Source: UBA12481 sp012523435 (GTDB lineage Bacteria > Bacteroidota > Bacteroidia > Bacteroidales > UBA12481). Taken from it: a stretch of 64,000 bases of DNA. The notes under the pieces were generated by a model that ran no database searches, had not been told where the DNA came from, and saw only the letters and a program-made list of their open reading frames with translations. How positions within the stretch are numbered: the first letter of the stretch is position 1; every line of letters begins with the position of its first letter. Shown piece after piece: positions 35,248-44,293 of the stretch. The DNA is taken from contig JAQUCP010000002.1 of the NCBI GenBank assembly GCA_028686135.1, positions 1 through 64,000 on the forward strand, given 5' to 3'. The translations under genes were made by a program, and so were the position numbers.

Positions 35248-35721
35248 TCACACCCCCACAATCCTCCTCCAAAAGCTCCGCTTTCTCCTGTCGGAGTATG
35301 TCTTGTATGTTTTATCGTCGGTTTTGCCAAATTGTTTAAGACTGATACTTCGGATCAGTGCCAGTCCCTCAGCTCCGATCCTCCTCCTGAAGTTGGATAG
35401 TTCTTTGGTTTGGAACGGCCGCTTCGTTTGAAAGTGGACTTCGCCGCAAAAATATTGCCAGTAAGGATTTTCGGGCCAGAGCTTCATGACCTTTTCGTCG
35501 CTCAAACTAAAGCGTTCCTTGAGGAGCATCATGCCGATCAACTTCCGAGGCGGGATCGAAGGTCTTCCTCTTTGGGAATAAAACGGGGTGAAGTGTTCTT
35601 CCACCTGCTCCCAGTCGATGTGTGTAGCACCGACAAAAAGTTCATGCTTGGAGTCTAGGAGTCGTTCCAGCGGTACCTCAAAGATATCCAGCTGGGCTTT
35701 ATTTCGTGTGCGTCCTAACAT
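35248..35721 (-). pseudogene. IS5-family transposase remnant (N-terminal part only)
   Basis: The first ~130 residues match the N-terminal (DUF772) domain of IS5-family transposases: IDWEQVEEHFTPFYSQRGRP, PPRKLIGMMLLKERFSLSDE, WPENPYWQYFCGEVHFQ and LSNFRRRIG. The DDE catalytic domain, another ~280-300 residues, is missing; the frame ends in an unrelated Lys/Arg-rich stretch (SDRRKRSFWRRIVGV) next to a tandem repeat. It cannot be active. It lies directly upstream of the Memo-AMMECR1 gene and may have replaced its original promoter region. Confidence 0.85.
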
Positions 35722-35724
35722 GGG

Positions 35725-35762
35725 TTGTAAGGGTTAAGGGATAATTAGCCAATCCCTTACAA
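35725..35762. repeat. 9-base inverted repeat upstream of the IS remnant
   Basis: TTGTAAGGG at 35725-35733 and CCCTTACAA at 35754-35762, separated by 20 bases. It begins three bases before the transposase ATG. It may be part of the original IS left end or a stem-loop terminating rsmE transcripts. No matching copy is seen on the other side of the remnant. Confidence 0.5.
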
Positions 35763-35800
35763 GATACTAAAAAAAACAGTAGTTGGGAATGGGTAACTCT

Positions 35801-36505
35801 TTAGCGAAAAATCCAAGCGACGGTTTGGGTAGCGACAACGCCAGCTGTCTCTGTCCGTAATCTGCTGTTACCTAGTGTTATAGGGGTAAAACCATGATCA
35901 AGTGCTTCTTTGATCTCCTTAGGACTGAAGTCTCCCTCGGGGCCAATCAGCAAGGTTATGGTGCGGGATTCTCTCTCAACTTGATCGAGCCATTGTTTCT
36001 CCCCGTCTGTGCAGTGAGCGATGGCTTTGGAACCAGTGAAAGCCTGACCGATAAAGCGTCCAAAAGGGGTTGGCTCGTGGATATCCGGGTGAAAAGCTTT
36101 GACCGACTGTTTCATGGCGGCAATGGCAACACGCATCAGTCTCTCTGTTTTGATATCCTTGCGCTCGGATCGCTCACAAATCAACGGGGTAACCTCGCTC
36201 AACCCGATCTCAGTTGCCTTTTCCAAAAACCACTCGAACCGTTCGGATTGCTTGGTTGGGGCGATCGCGATATGCAGATGATACGATGGCTTCCCAAATC
36301 CTTCTACCCGTTCATCTACCTGAACCCGACAGCCTTTGGGATCAGGGTGGGTAATGGTCGAAGGGAACCAGCCACCGCGACCGTTGACCAGGATAATCTG
36401 CGAGCCTGCTTCCAGCCGCAAGACTCTGATCGCATGATGTGATTCATCACGAGAAAGTATAAACTCCTTTTGTTCAGTAAGTTCTGGTGAGTAAAACAGG
36501 GTCAT
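35801..36505 (-). CDS. rsmE: 16S rRNA (uracil-1498-N3)-methyltransferase
   Basis: SPOUT-class SAM methyltransferase that modifies U1498 of 16S rRNA. 234 residues, normal length. N-terminal PUA-like domain (SRDESHHAIRVLRLEAGSQI), linker (IAIAPTKQSERFEWFLEKATEIG), and knotted SAM-binding end (LLIGPEGDFSPKEI, ITLGNSRLRTETAGVVA). The ATG overlaps the stop of the small upstream gene (ATGA at 36502-36505). Confidence 0.95.
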   Translation of the reverse strand: MTLFYSPELTEQKEFILSRDESHHAIRVLRLEAGSQIILVNGRGGWFPSTITHPDPKGCRVQVDERVEGFGKPSYHLHIAIAPTKQSERFEWFLEKATEIGLSEVTPLICERSERKDIKTERLMRVAIAAMKQSVKAFHPDIHEPTPFGRFIGQAFTGSKAIAHCTDGEKQWLDQVERESRTITLLIGPEGDFSPKEIKEALDHGFTPITLGNSRLRTETAGVVATQTVAWIFR

Positions 36506-36690
36506 TTCTTTATTTTAGTAGGTGGATTTACAGCTATGGCTTCCTGAATGGCTGCGGTGATCTCCTTTTTCGCATCTGCCTGCGGATTATAGATCTTTTT
36601 AGGGGTTTTTGTCTCCTCCTGGGCGATCAGGGAGCTGACTCCTATCGATAGAAAGATAACCAGCAGCACCAGGACTTTTCTCTTTAGCAT
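36502..36690 (-). CDS. small exported protein, possible truncated thioredoxin-family leader
   Basis: 62 residues: signal peptide (VLVLLVIFLSIGVSSLIAQE) and a short charged tail (IYNPQADAKKEITAAIQEA) ending KIKK. The tail resembles the segment just before the Cys-containing domain in exported Bacteroidota thioredoxin-family proteins, but here a stop follows and no thioredoxin fold is encoded. It may be a decayed gene whose reading frame is kept because its end is coupled to rsmE (ATGA overlap), or a genuine small protein. The thioredoxin resemblance is from memory of the family, not an alignment. Confidence 0.6.
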   Translation of the reverse strand: MLKRKVLVLLVIFLSIGVSSLIAQEETKTPKKIYNPQADAKKEITAAIQEAIAVNPPTKIKK

Positions 36691-36747
36691 AGCTGATAAT
36701 TGTTTGCTGGTGTAAATTTAACCATCATGAGGAATTATCTTTGACGT

Positions 36748-37245
36748 ATGGTCAATATAGGAGTTTTGTCTGACACACATGGCTATCTCGATGATGCTGT
36801 AATGCGATTTTTCGAGAACTGTGATGAGATCTGGCATGCCGGCGATGCCGGATCAACCGATGTGCTTGATACCCTGGCGGCTATCAAGCCTTTGAGAGGA
36901 GTTTATGGTAATATCGATGATTGGGATGTCAGAAGAATGGTGCCTGAGTTCCTGGAGTTCACTATCGAAGAGGTGCCTGTCCTGATGACACACATCGGAT
37001 TCTATTCAGGCCGTTATATTCCGGAGGTGGTGCGCAGATTTCGTGCATTCCAGCCCAAACTCTTTGTGTGCGGCCATTCTCACATCTTAAAGGTCAAATA
37101 TGATCATGACTTCAAACTGCTTCAGGTGAATCCGGGAGCTGCGGGAAAGTCAGGTTATCAACAGTTTAGAACTGCTGTTCGGTTTCAAATCAATGGCGAT
37201 CGGATCGAAGAGCTCGAAGTGCTAGAACTACCGCTCCACCCGTAA
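36748..37245 (+). CDS. YfcE/MJ0936-family metallophosphoesterase
   Basis: 165-residue calcineurin-like phosphoesterase with two-metal site: GVLSDTHGYLDD, IWHAGDAGSTD, GVYGNIDDWD (GNxD), a His in LMTHIGFYSG and VCGHSHILKV, followed by NPGAAG. Members hydrolyse phosphodiesters in vitro; the natural substrate is unknown. TATCTTTG at 36736-36743 looks like a -7 promoter box only five bases before the ATG; if real, the transcript would be nearly leaderless. Its end overlaps the large convergent gene by 18 bases. Confidence 0.88.
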   Translation: MVNIGVLSDTHGYLDDAVMRFFENCDEIWHAGDAGSTDVLDTLAAIKPLRGVYGNIDDWDVRRMVPEFLEFTIEEVPVLMTHIGFYSGRYIPEVVRRFRAFQPKLFVCGHSHILKVKYDHDFKLLQVNPGAAGKSGYQQFRTAVRFQINGDRIEELEVLELPLHP

Positions 37246-40200
37246 CCGTCGAAGAAATTCCTGGACCTGACGCTCCTGGCCCGGATAGAATTGATACGGT
37301 TGCTCATCTGGCCCACCGTCAACTGTTCGCTTCGATTCCTTGACATCTTTCATAAGTGTATTGAATCGATCAAAGGTTGGCCCGGAAATGCATTGCATCA
37401 CTCCCCGACTATAAGTGAAGAAGAAGTACCCTTGCCGGTCGATCTCCAGATAAAGATTGAATGATCCGCCACCTCTACGGTGAACAATCTCCAGATACCC
37501 GTTCAGTCGCTTGTTCACCTGAGTCCCCTGGATCGCTCCCAACCCCAACTTCCCAACCGACTGATAGGTTCCGGTTTCCGGATTCCAACGCAGCTGGATA
37601 TCGGTGAACACCAAGGTATGCAAAAACTCCTCGGGAATCCTCCTCCAGCGACCGGCCAGGCTCAGCTGATTCAATAGCTCCTCAGATCTGACCTTGCCTG
37701 CCAACTCCCGTAGGTTCTGCCTGAAACCTGCAGTACTATAATTGACCGGCTCCAGCGTAGACGCACTATTGATGGATCGGGCCATGTATTCAAGAGCTTT
37801 ATTATCAAGATAAAAATCCATCGTCAGAATCAGGTCGGAACTAATGGTATCCTGGGTAAGATCATGACTCAATCGTCCAGCTCCTTTGATTTTTACTTGT
37901 CCCAGATCAACTTGAGGATCTATTATTCCAGTGGCTTCTGTTGTGCAATTTCCTGGATTCCAGGTTAATAAAGGACCACCTAGGTCGGGATTTTTAAGTT
38001 TTGCCGTGGAGGTGATTCGATAGACCTGAGCCCCTTGGTCATACCATAGCTTACCTGATGCTTTCAGCACTGGCACATCGCTGTAACGCAGATGAGATCC
38101 GGCAAAAGTTGAGTATAATTCCACTGGCTGATTCGCCAAATAAAAGCCATTAAACAGCGTGTTTCCTTCATCGTTAATGGTGGTAGAATCAATGGGTATA
38201 CAAACCGAATCCGGGTAAATAATGTCTTCAAAATGAATCCACTGGAGAGGAATGTTTCTGCAGGGTTGCATCATCTGGGCATAGCCGTTGAATAACAGCG
38301 GAACTCGACTATTATCCCAAAATACCTCTCCATAGTAGCGAAATGCCGGACTGAGCGCAAAGTCTTCTCCTTTAGGTACTGATCCGTCCGCACTGGAAAT
38401 CCCCTTATCTCCCGAACTGATTGATGGAAACCAGATTGAAAAATCCCTGCCGGCGATATCGGTATAGTGATAATTACCACTGCCAGTGTAGGTTCGGTGG
38501 TCAGTGATTTCAATAATGGCCTGGCTGAAACGGTGGGGAAGGGAGGTATCGCGACTGGCCATTGTTGCGTTGGTCAGACGATCAATCTTCCCGCCCTCGG
38601 AGATGGAAAGCACCTCCTGATCGGGATAGATCCTGACATCAGCGACATCAATGAACGTGACTCCAGTGGCCTCAAGATGACTGTTGCTCAAACCATAGAT
38701 TGCCTCTTTGGCCGGTATCTGAAGGGAGTCTGACTTGCTTCGTGCCTGGCAAAGAACGGGGGATTCCATCTTCAGGGTCTCTGTATCCAGATCGATTTCA
38801 ACCGATTTTGGCAAGGCTTTGAACTGGTTTCGATGAAAAATCACCTGGGAGGATGTGTCAATTCCGAAAAGTTGTGCACGCTGATTTTTTAGATTGATAG
38901 AAGCATTGAAGTTTAATGCTTCCAGGTTGCCCTCATTTTCCTTCTGTTGACTTCCAAGAATTTTCAGGAGTGACTCATCAGCAGTAAAGGAGTCGGCTAA
39001 AAACAGAATGCTTTCGGATGTGACATGATAGCGACCGTATTGAACTTTTCCTGATCCTCCTAATCCCTTGGGAGTCAGAATGATCTCTCCATCCAATTCC
39101 ACTCCCTCGTACATGAGAAAGGGTCCTGTAGTCGAGCTTGCAATCAATTTATTCTGACCGGGTTGCCAGGTTACCGGGAGCTTTTCACCGCTGATCCCGG
39201 GATGCCCCGGACTATCGTCATTCTGTGTGATAGCAAATGTGTTGACTAGTGATGTCACCTGATCGGGCAAAAAGAGAAACGTATCGGATTCCATCCGTGA
39301 TTCAAGGTACTCCAAAGCTCCAGTCCCAATCAATCCGGCCTGGCTCATCTGGATTTTTTCGAAGAACTTACCCTTTCCATGGTACACTGGGATCCCTTCT
39401 TCTGGAGTTTCAAGCGCTTTGAACCCCATAGTGTGGTCTTCCAAGTACCTCATTTCTAATTCTATCGGAGGAAAGATGCCGGCGGTAACGAACTGTCCGG
39501 GCAGCCGGAGCGAGTCGGCAAATGCGGGATCGTACATGTTGGCCATAACGAATGGGTCAATCCTGAAATAGAAAGACTCACGAGGATAGGCCCCGCCAAC
39601 AATATCCGGATGGTCGAAATAGATATAGGCAAACGTGTCGGTGGCAAATTGCGGATATTCTGGATAATCCTCTGCCTTTAATCCGGATTTGTTATTGGCC
39701 TGATCAATGTACAAGGCTCCTTGAGTACTCTCAATGGCTGATGCCACCTCGATCAATTGTTTTCCTGATCCATCGGAGGAGTCTTGTTTAAAAACGTTGA
39801 AATTCAGTTGGTTGAGGTTATTTAAACGGATGGCAAAGTCCTGATAGGAGAAAACAAAATTTTCTCCTGACAATTTCAGTACACCTCCGTGAATCTCTCC
39901 ATCGAACAGAATGTCTCGTCCTTTCAAAAGAGTGACGGTCTGTTCCTGAGGGTAAATGATCACATTTCTCGTCTGGCTTAAAATGATTTCCTGCACTCCC
40001 ACTACTTTCATCTTCCCATTTTGGATATCCAAGCGGGCATTGATGATGGGATGTTTGGTGACCGATTCAAACCGCAGACTGTCATAATCCTGTATAGTGG
40101 CATTCTTTTCGATAAAATTGTAAGACCGGTCCAGCACCTCAATGACTTTGGTATCAGGATTATATCGCACAAATCCCATAAATGAGAGTCGCAAAAGCAT

Positions 40201-41661
40201 CTGCTCAACCAAGTGATTGGGCTTTTCCATCGAGCGAGCCAGATCGTCGAGCGTATAAAAATGAGTGCCCATTTGATCCGCTGCCTTTTTGATTGCCACG
40301 ACTGGATGAATTCTATCAGCCAGCAGAATCTCATTATATCGCCCAATATGGAAAAAGTCTGAGGATTCAAACAGAACCCGGTTTTCAGACTTGCCTGGTA
40401 AGTTGCTGATAGTGATTATGGTATCAGTTCTGTTCCAACTTATTAGATTGGCATCCAGGTCGAAATCGTGGTAGGTGTCAAAGAATCGGGATGGTGACAA
40501 TCCTTTTCCATCGCGGGAGAGGGAAACTTCATCCTGGGTACTGTTGTATTGAAAAAGAATCCCCGGGTGGAATATCGAGTCGGATTCAATGTAGATGGTT
40601 GCTTCTGCGTTGACAGCTCGTGCCATGACGGTTTGAAAATCGAAATGGGTAGCCGCGATTCTGAACAAGGGAGTTCCCTCCCGGAAGATTTGGAGGGTGC
40701 TTCGCTTTTCGCTTGTACCAGTACCGATGAGACTTTTTCCCTGGATCATGAATCCTCCGGTGTAGTCCATTTCTGGAAAGATATTCTTGATCCGGTTGTT
40801 ATACCCGTAAGCAGTAAACTTTGGGTAGGTTGCCAGGTTTGGATTGATTCCATAGAGGATTTTGTTTTCAACCCTGCCCAGAATCGGTTCGTTAAAATAG
40901 CGTCGGTCGATCAGGTTGACCGAGTCGATATCGACGCTCGATTGGGAAAGATTCAGCCGGTAGTGGTTTAACCTTACTTTAACCTGATCTTTCGGTATGC
41001 CTAGCTGTTCCCAGGTTATCTCGCCACCTTTTCCAACAAACAGTTGGTGGTCAGGGTAGTATTTCCCTGACGTTGAGAATATTACGATGCTGTCTTTTCT
41101 GTCAAGAGCGATCAGCTCAGTATTTCTGAGAATAAAATGAAAAGCGGTATCACGGCCGAATTGGATGTTTCCGTGTGTTTTCCAAGTGATAAAGGAGGCT
41201 TTAAATAGGATTCCCTCCTTGACAAATGCCTCTGTGTTTTCCAGGAAACTTATAGTCAGCCTGAGGCTGGGTTTCGAAACGGAAAGCATCTTGGTCAGTT
41301 GTTCCGACCAGTAGCGGTAATCTTCGGGTTGATCAGTGAATGTTACTACCGCGCAGAAGGAACGGATCAGTTGATTGATGTAATTAGCGGGTCTTCTTTC
41401 CAATCGATCCAGCTGGTTTGCCAAACTGGCCAGGTCAATCCATTGGTTCTCCTCAATTTGTCCAGTGCGTTGCAGTCGCTCCAGTTCCTGAATGTTTTGT
41501 TTGACCTGATTCGCAGGTTTTCGCCCGAACAGATCTTCGATCTCCTGGATAAAAAGGTGTGGGTCGGGATGAAAACGGACTGATTGCTGGCTATACAGCG
41601 GGAGGGCAGTCACCATAAGGGTGATCAATATAATCAGTGATATGGACCCTCTCGGTTTCAT
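37228..41661 (-). CDS. very large exported protein of unknown function
   Basis: About 1,477 residues with signal peptide (ISLIILITLMVTALPLYSQQ). No catalytic motif or named family is recognised. The first ~100 residues are helical and charged; the rest alternates beta strands, Asn/Asp turns and repeated phrases about equal in spacing, e.g. RNVIIYPQEQTVTLLKGRDI and DVRIYPDQEVLSISEGGKID, which suggests a long beta-rich, OstA/beta-helix-like or repeat structure in the envelope. The start at 41661 (MKPRGSISL) is chosen because the ATG at 41685 lies inside the tpiA terminator stem. It faces the phosphoesterase gene. Possible roles in envelope biogenesis are speculation. Confidence 0.75.
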   Translation of the reverse strand: MKPRGSISLIILITLMVTALPLYSQQSVRFHPDPHLFIQEIEDLFGRKPANQVKQNIQELERLQRTGQIEENQWIDLASLANQLDRLERRPANYINQLIRSFCAVVTFTDQPEDYRYWSEQLTKMLSVSKPSLRLTISFLENTEAFVKEGILFKASFITWKTHGNIQFGRDTAFHFILRNTELIALDRKDSIVIFSTSGKYYPDHQLFVGKGGEITWEQLGIPKDQVKVRLNHYRLNLSQSSVDIDSVNLIDRRYFNEPILGRVENKILYGINPNLATYPKFTAYGYNNRIKNIFPEMDYTGGFMIQGKSLIGTGTSEKRSTLQIFREGTPLFRIAATHFDFQTVMARAVNAEATIYIESDSIFHPGILFQYNSTQDEVSLSRDGKGLSPSRFFDTYHDFDLDANLISWNRTDTIITISNLPGKSENRVLFESSDFFHIGRYNEILLADRIHPVVAIKKAADQMGTHFYTLDDLARSMEKPNHLVEQMLLRLSFMGFVRYNPDTKVIEVLDRSYNFIEKNATIQDYDSLRFESVTKHPIINARLDIQNGKMKVVGVQEIILSQTRNVIIYPQEQTVTLLKGRDILFDGEIHGGVLKLSGENFVFSYQDFAIRLNNLNQLNFNVFKQDSSDGSGKQLIEVASAIESTQGALYIDQANNKSGLKAEDYPEYPQFATDTFAYIYFDHPDIVGGAYPRESFYFRIDPFVMANMYDPAFADSLRLPGQFVTAGIFPPIELEMRYLEDHTMGFKALETPEEGIPVYHGKGKFFEKIQMSQAGLIGTGALEYLESRMESDTFLFLPDQVTSLVNTFAITQNDDSPGHPGISGEKLPVTWQPGQNKLIASSTTGPFLMYEGVELDGEIILTPKGLGGSGKVQYGRYHVTSESILFLADSFTADESLLKILGSQQKENEGNLEALNFNASINLKNQRAQLFGIDTSSQVIFHRNQFKALPKSVEIDLDTETLKMESPVLCQARSKSDSLQIPAKEAIYGLSNSHLEATGVTFIDVADVRIYPDQEVLSISEGGKIDRLTNATMASRDTSLPHRFSQAIIEITDHRTYTGSGNYHYTDIAGRDFSIWFPSISSGDKGISSADGSVPKGEDFALSPAFRYYGEVFWDNSRVPLLFNGYAQMMQPCRNIPLQWIHFEDIIYPDSVCIPIDSTTINDEGNTLFNGFYLANQPVELYSTFAGSHLRYSDVPVLKASGKLWYDQGAQVYRITSTAKLKNPDLGGPLLTWNPGNCTTEATGIIDPQVDLGQVKIKGAGRLSHDLTQDTISSDLILTMDFYLDNKALEYMARSINSASTLEPVNYSTAGFRQNLRELAGKVRSEELLNQLSLAGRWRRIPEEFLHTLVFTDIQLRWNPETGTYQSVGKLGLGAIQGTQVNKRLNGYLEIVHRRGGGSFNLYLEIDRQGYFFFTYSRGVMQCISGPTFDRFNTLMKDVKESKRTVDGGPDEQPYQFYPGQERQVQEFLRRLRVER

Positions 41662-41668
41662 CAGCAGT

Positions 41669-41704
41669 AAAAAAAGGCAATCCAAGGTATAACGGATTGC
41701 CTTT
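41669..41704 (-). terminator. intrinsic terminator after tpiA
   Basis: A perfect 11-base inverted repeat (41673-41683 with 41694-41704, 10-base loop) followed on the minus strand by a run of seven Ts (complement of 41669-41675). It lies 23 bases after the tpiA stop and only seven bases before the start codon of the large exported protein, so it separates the two genes or acts as an attenuator of the second. Confidence 0.88.
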
Positions 41705-41727
41705 GAAAAAATGATTAAGCTTCTCTT

Positions 41728-42489
41728 TTAGAAAGAGTGTATGATTTTGTGGAATTCCACAGCATCCAGCGAAGCTCCACCGATCAATCCTCCGTCGACA
41801 TCCGGCTGAGCAAACAGTTCAGCAGCATTGGAGGCTTTGCAGCTTCCGCCGTAAAGAATGGTTGTGTCATCGGCAATCTGTTGACCGTAGCTTGCACGAA
41901 TGAGGCTTCTGATGAAACGATGTATCTCCTGTGCCTGTTCTTTGGTAGCTACCACACCGGTTCCAATGGCCCAAACCGGCTCATACGCGATAATCAGCTT
42001 GGCAAACTGGTCCGGTTCAAGATGGAAAACGCTCTCTTTTAATTGATTTTCAACGATTTGGTTCTGGATGCCGGCATTTCGTTCCTGAAGTACTTCACCA
42101 CAGCAGAAGATTGGTCTCATTCCATGTTTCAGGACTTGGTCCACTTTTGTTGCCAAGATCGCATGATCTTCGTGAAAGATCGATCGTCTTTCGGAGTGGC
42201 CAATAATGACAGCCATAACTCCGATGTCGGATAACATCGGCGCAGCGACTTCACCAGTGAAGGCTCCGCTCTCTGCAAAGGAACAGTTTTGGGCAGCCAG
42301 GCATATTTTTTTTGGATCAATAACTTTTGCGACTTCCATAAGATGGGTAAATGGGGGTGCAATGGCAACTCCAACTCCTTCGGGTTGGGGGTTCTCGTTC
42401 AACAGTTTCATCAGGTCGGTAGCTAGTTGCACGCCGTTGGATGGTGTGGTGTTAAGCTTCCAGTTACCAGCAACAATCTGCTTTCTCAT
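41728..42489 (-). CDS. tpiA: triose-phosphate isomerase
   Basis: Interconverts dihydroxyacetone phosphate and glyceraldehyde 3-phosphate in glycolysis. Catalytic residues are visible: Lys in GNWKLN, His in IIGHSERR, Glu in AYEPVWAIGTG, with phosphate loops YGGSCKASN and GLIGGASLD. 253 residues, normal. Third gene of the run DUF1599, BT_3928-type protein, tpiA, an order often seen in Bacteroidota; a strong terminator follows. Confidence 0.97.
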   Translation of the reverse strand: MRKQIVAGNWKLNTTPSNGVQLATDLMKLLNENPQPEGVGVAIAPPFTHLMEVAKVIDPKKICLAAQNCSFAESGAFTGEVAAPMLSDIGVMAVIIGHSERRSIFHEDHAILATKVDQVLKHGMRPIFCCGEVLQERNAGIQNQIVENQLKESVFHLEPDQFAKLIIAYEPVWAIGTGVVATKEQAQEIHRFIRSLIRASYGQQIADDTTILYGGSCKASNAAELFAQPDVDGGLIGGASLDAVEFHKIIHSF

Positions 42490-42523
42490 CGTATTTTTTT
42501 ATTTATGATTAACTAATCGTAAT

Positions 42524-43657
42524 TTATTCCATTTCAGGGAATTCCTTCAGTAGCTTATCAGGTGAGGGGAGGGCGCGATGGGGCCATTTCCCCAGGATCG
42601 TACCATTTTTCAACAGCATGAGTCCGGGGTTGCTGCGAATCATGGTTTTCAGGGTTATTGGATCAGTATTGTAAACTTCGAAATCAGTGCCGGTCTCGTC
42701 CTTGAAGCGCTGGTTATCCTCGATAGAAGAGCCAGACAACATGATAATCCGGTGTTGATGCTCGTGAGCAAAACGGGCGATCTCATTGAATTGCTGGCCA
42801 TGTTTTCTAGAGGCTTTCCGGATGTTATAAGAGAGTACCAAAAAGGTGAATCCGGGATCTTCTAAAACCTCATAAGTAATATCTTCTTCCTCAGAGTTCA
42901 CGACTCGTCGAATGCTGAAATCGTGAATGGGTGGGACATATCCTTTCTTGATGAGCTCACTTTTGGTATCGACCCATTCCCAAGTGCTGTCATTGGCAGG
43001 ATAATTCTCCAGGGTGAAATTTTTCACAACATCCCCTTTTCGATAGATCAGCGTGATTTTAAATTCATCTTGTGGTGCGTCCTCCGGAATTATCATGCCT
43101 TCCAGGATATTCTGACCTGTGGAATAGGGGAGAAAGTCGACCACTGGCAGGTACGTGAGGTTATACCACTCGAACCCCAGTATCAGTAAGGCTGCGATGA
43201 TGGTACCGGGTAATTGCCACTTGAAGCGGATCAGGTTGGTAAATGTTTTTCGCCTGATAAACAGAATGATCAGGAAGATGTCAAGCACAATATTTTTGAT
43301 GAAAGTTTCCCAGTTGGTCATTTTCACCGCATCGCCGAAACAGCCGCAATCCTGGACCTTATCTGTCAGCGCGAGCCATAGTGTTAGGGGTGTGAACACC
43401 AACATCAGTAAGACTGCCATCCAACTAGCCCAGACGACCCGCAGATTTACTAGCAACATAAATCCTACCAGCAGTTCCGTTGCACACATGATGACCGAGA
43501 GTGTCAGGGAGAGCGGAATAAAAAAATCCAGTCCCATGGCAAGAAAGTAATCTTCGAACTTGTACGCGGTACCGAGCGGGTCAATGCATTTGACTACTCC
43601 GGAAAAGATAAAAACGAGTGCAACGATGTTTTTGCTGATGATCCCGGCAAACTTCAT
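42524..43657 (-). CDS. BT_3928-type DoxX/MauE-like membrane protein
   Basis: 377 residues. The N-terminal half has four to five helices of the DoxX/MauE type (VALVFIFSGVVKCIDPLGTA, MCATELLVGFMLLVNLR) with the family motif QDCGCFGDAVK after the fourth helix. The C-terminal half is an extracytoplasmic thioredoxin-like region without a CxxC (TFLVLSYNIRKA, IIMLSGSS, NPGLMLLKNGTILGKWPH). Its role is not known; redox or disulfide work in the envelope is a guess. 7 bases after DUF1599, 34 before tpiA. Confidence 0.85.
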   Translation of the reverse strand: MKFAGIISKNIVALVFIFSGVVKCIDPLGTAYKFEDYFLAMGLDFFIPLSLTLSVIMCATELLVGFMLLVNLRVVWASWMAVLLMLVFTPLTLWLALTDKVQDCGCFGDAVKMTNWETFIKNIVLDIFLIILFIRRKTFTNLIRFKWQLPGTIIAALLILGFEWYNLTYLPVVDFLPYSTGQNILEGMIIPEDAPQDEFKITLIYRKGDVVKNFTLENYPANDSTWEWVDTKSELIKKGYVPPIHDFSIRRVVNSEEEDITYEVLEDPGFTFLVLSYNIRKASRKHGQQFNEIARFAHEHQHRIIMLSGSSIEDNQRFKDETGTDFEVYNTDPITLKTMIRSNPGLMLLKNGTILGKWPHRALPSPDKLLKEFPEME

Positions 43658-43664
43658 AAACTAA

Positions 43665-44207
43665 CTATTCTTTGATATCAATTTTAATTAATGCAAAAAC
43701 AGCATAATTGATCATATCCAGATAATTGGCTTCTACTCCTTCTGAAACGATTGTTTTCCCTTTCCGGTCTTCGATCTGCTTTGTCCGGAATATCTTCATC
43801 AGGATCAGATCGGTGTAGGAGGAGATCCTCATCGAGCGCCAGGCCTCACCATAGTCATGGTTCTTAGCCTGTAGAAGCTTTCTGGCTTTATCAACTTGGT
43901 TATTATAGGCAAGCAATGCCTGATCCGGGTCCATTTCGATAGGTTCCGGATCAGTTAATTCCAATTGAATCAGAGCAATTATCCCATAATTGACAATTCC
44001 AATAAAATCGGATCGGATGTCATCATCAACCTTTTGAGTGCCTTTTTCCTCAATAGATTTGATGCGCTGTGCTTTGATGTAAATTTGATCGGTCAGCGAT
44101 TTGGGCCTCATGATTCTCCAGCTGGTGTTGTAATCACTCATTTTTTTTACAAAAAGCTGGCGGCATGTTTCGATGACCTGGTCGTATTGGGACAGTGTTT
44201 TCTTCAT
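43665..44207 (-). CDS. DUF1599 protein with internal duplication
   Basis: 180 residues made of two similar ~85-residue halves. Half one: KKMSDYNTSWRIMRP, DQIYIKAQRIKSIEEKG, GIVNYGIIALIQLEL. Half two: AKNHDYGEAWRSMRI, DLILMKIFRTKQIEDRKG, DMINYAVFALIKIDI. This is the DUF1599 fold, all-helical and distantly like MazG/nucleotide-binding helical domains; activity unproven. First gene of the tpiA operon and divergent from folP. Confidence 0.87.
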   Translation of the reverse strand: MKKTLSQYDQVIETCRQLFVKKMSDYNTSWRIMRPKSLTDQIYIKAQRIKSIEEKGTQKVDDDIRSDFIGIVNYGIIALIQLELTDPEPIEMDPDQALLAYNNQVDKARKLLQAKNHDYGEAWRSMRISSYTDLILMKIFRTKQIEDRKGKTIVSEGVEANYLDMINYAVFALIKIDIKE

Positions 44208-44293
44208 CCTTCGATTTTAACCGCCTAAATTAAGAATTGCTGAGGAAAAGCACGGACAAAGTCTTACATTTATGCATCAATTTACCTGTTAAA

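Noticed and set aside
35178..35330. N-terminal extension of the Memo-AMMECR1 frame (Gly/Cys-rich)
   Set aside because: It translates tandem-repeat and IS-remnant sequence; a signal-like N-terminus begins at 35177.
41662..41685. Eight-residue longer start of the large exported protein
   Set aside because: That ATG lies in the stem of the tpiA terminator, and the next ATG gives a normal signal peptide.
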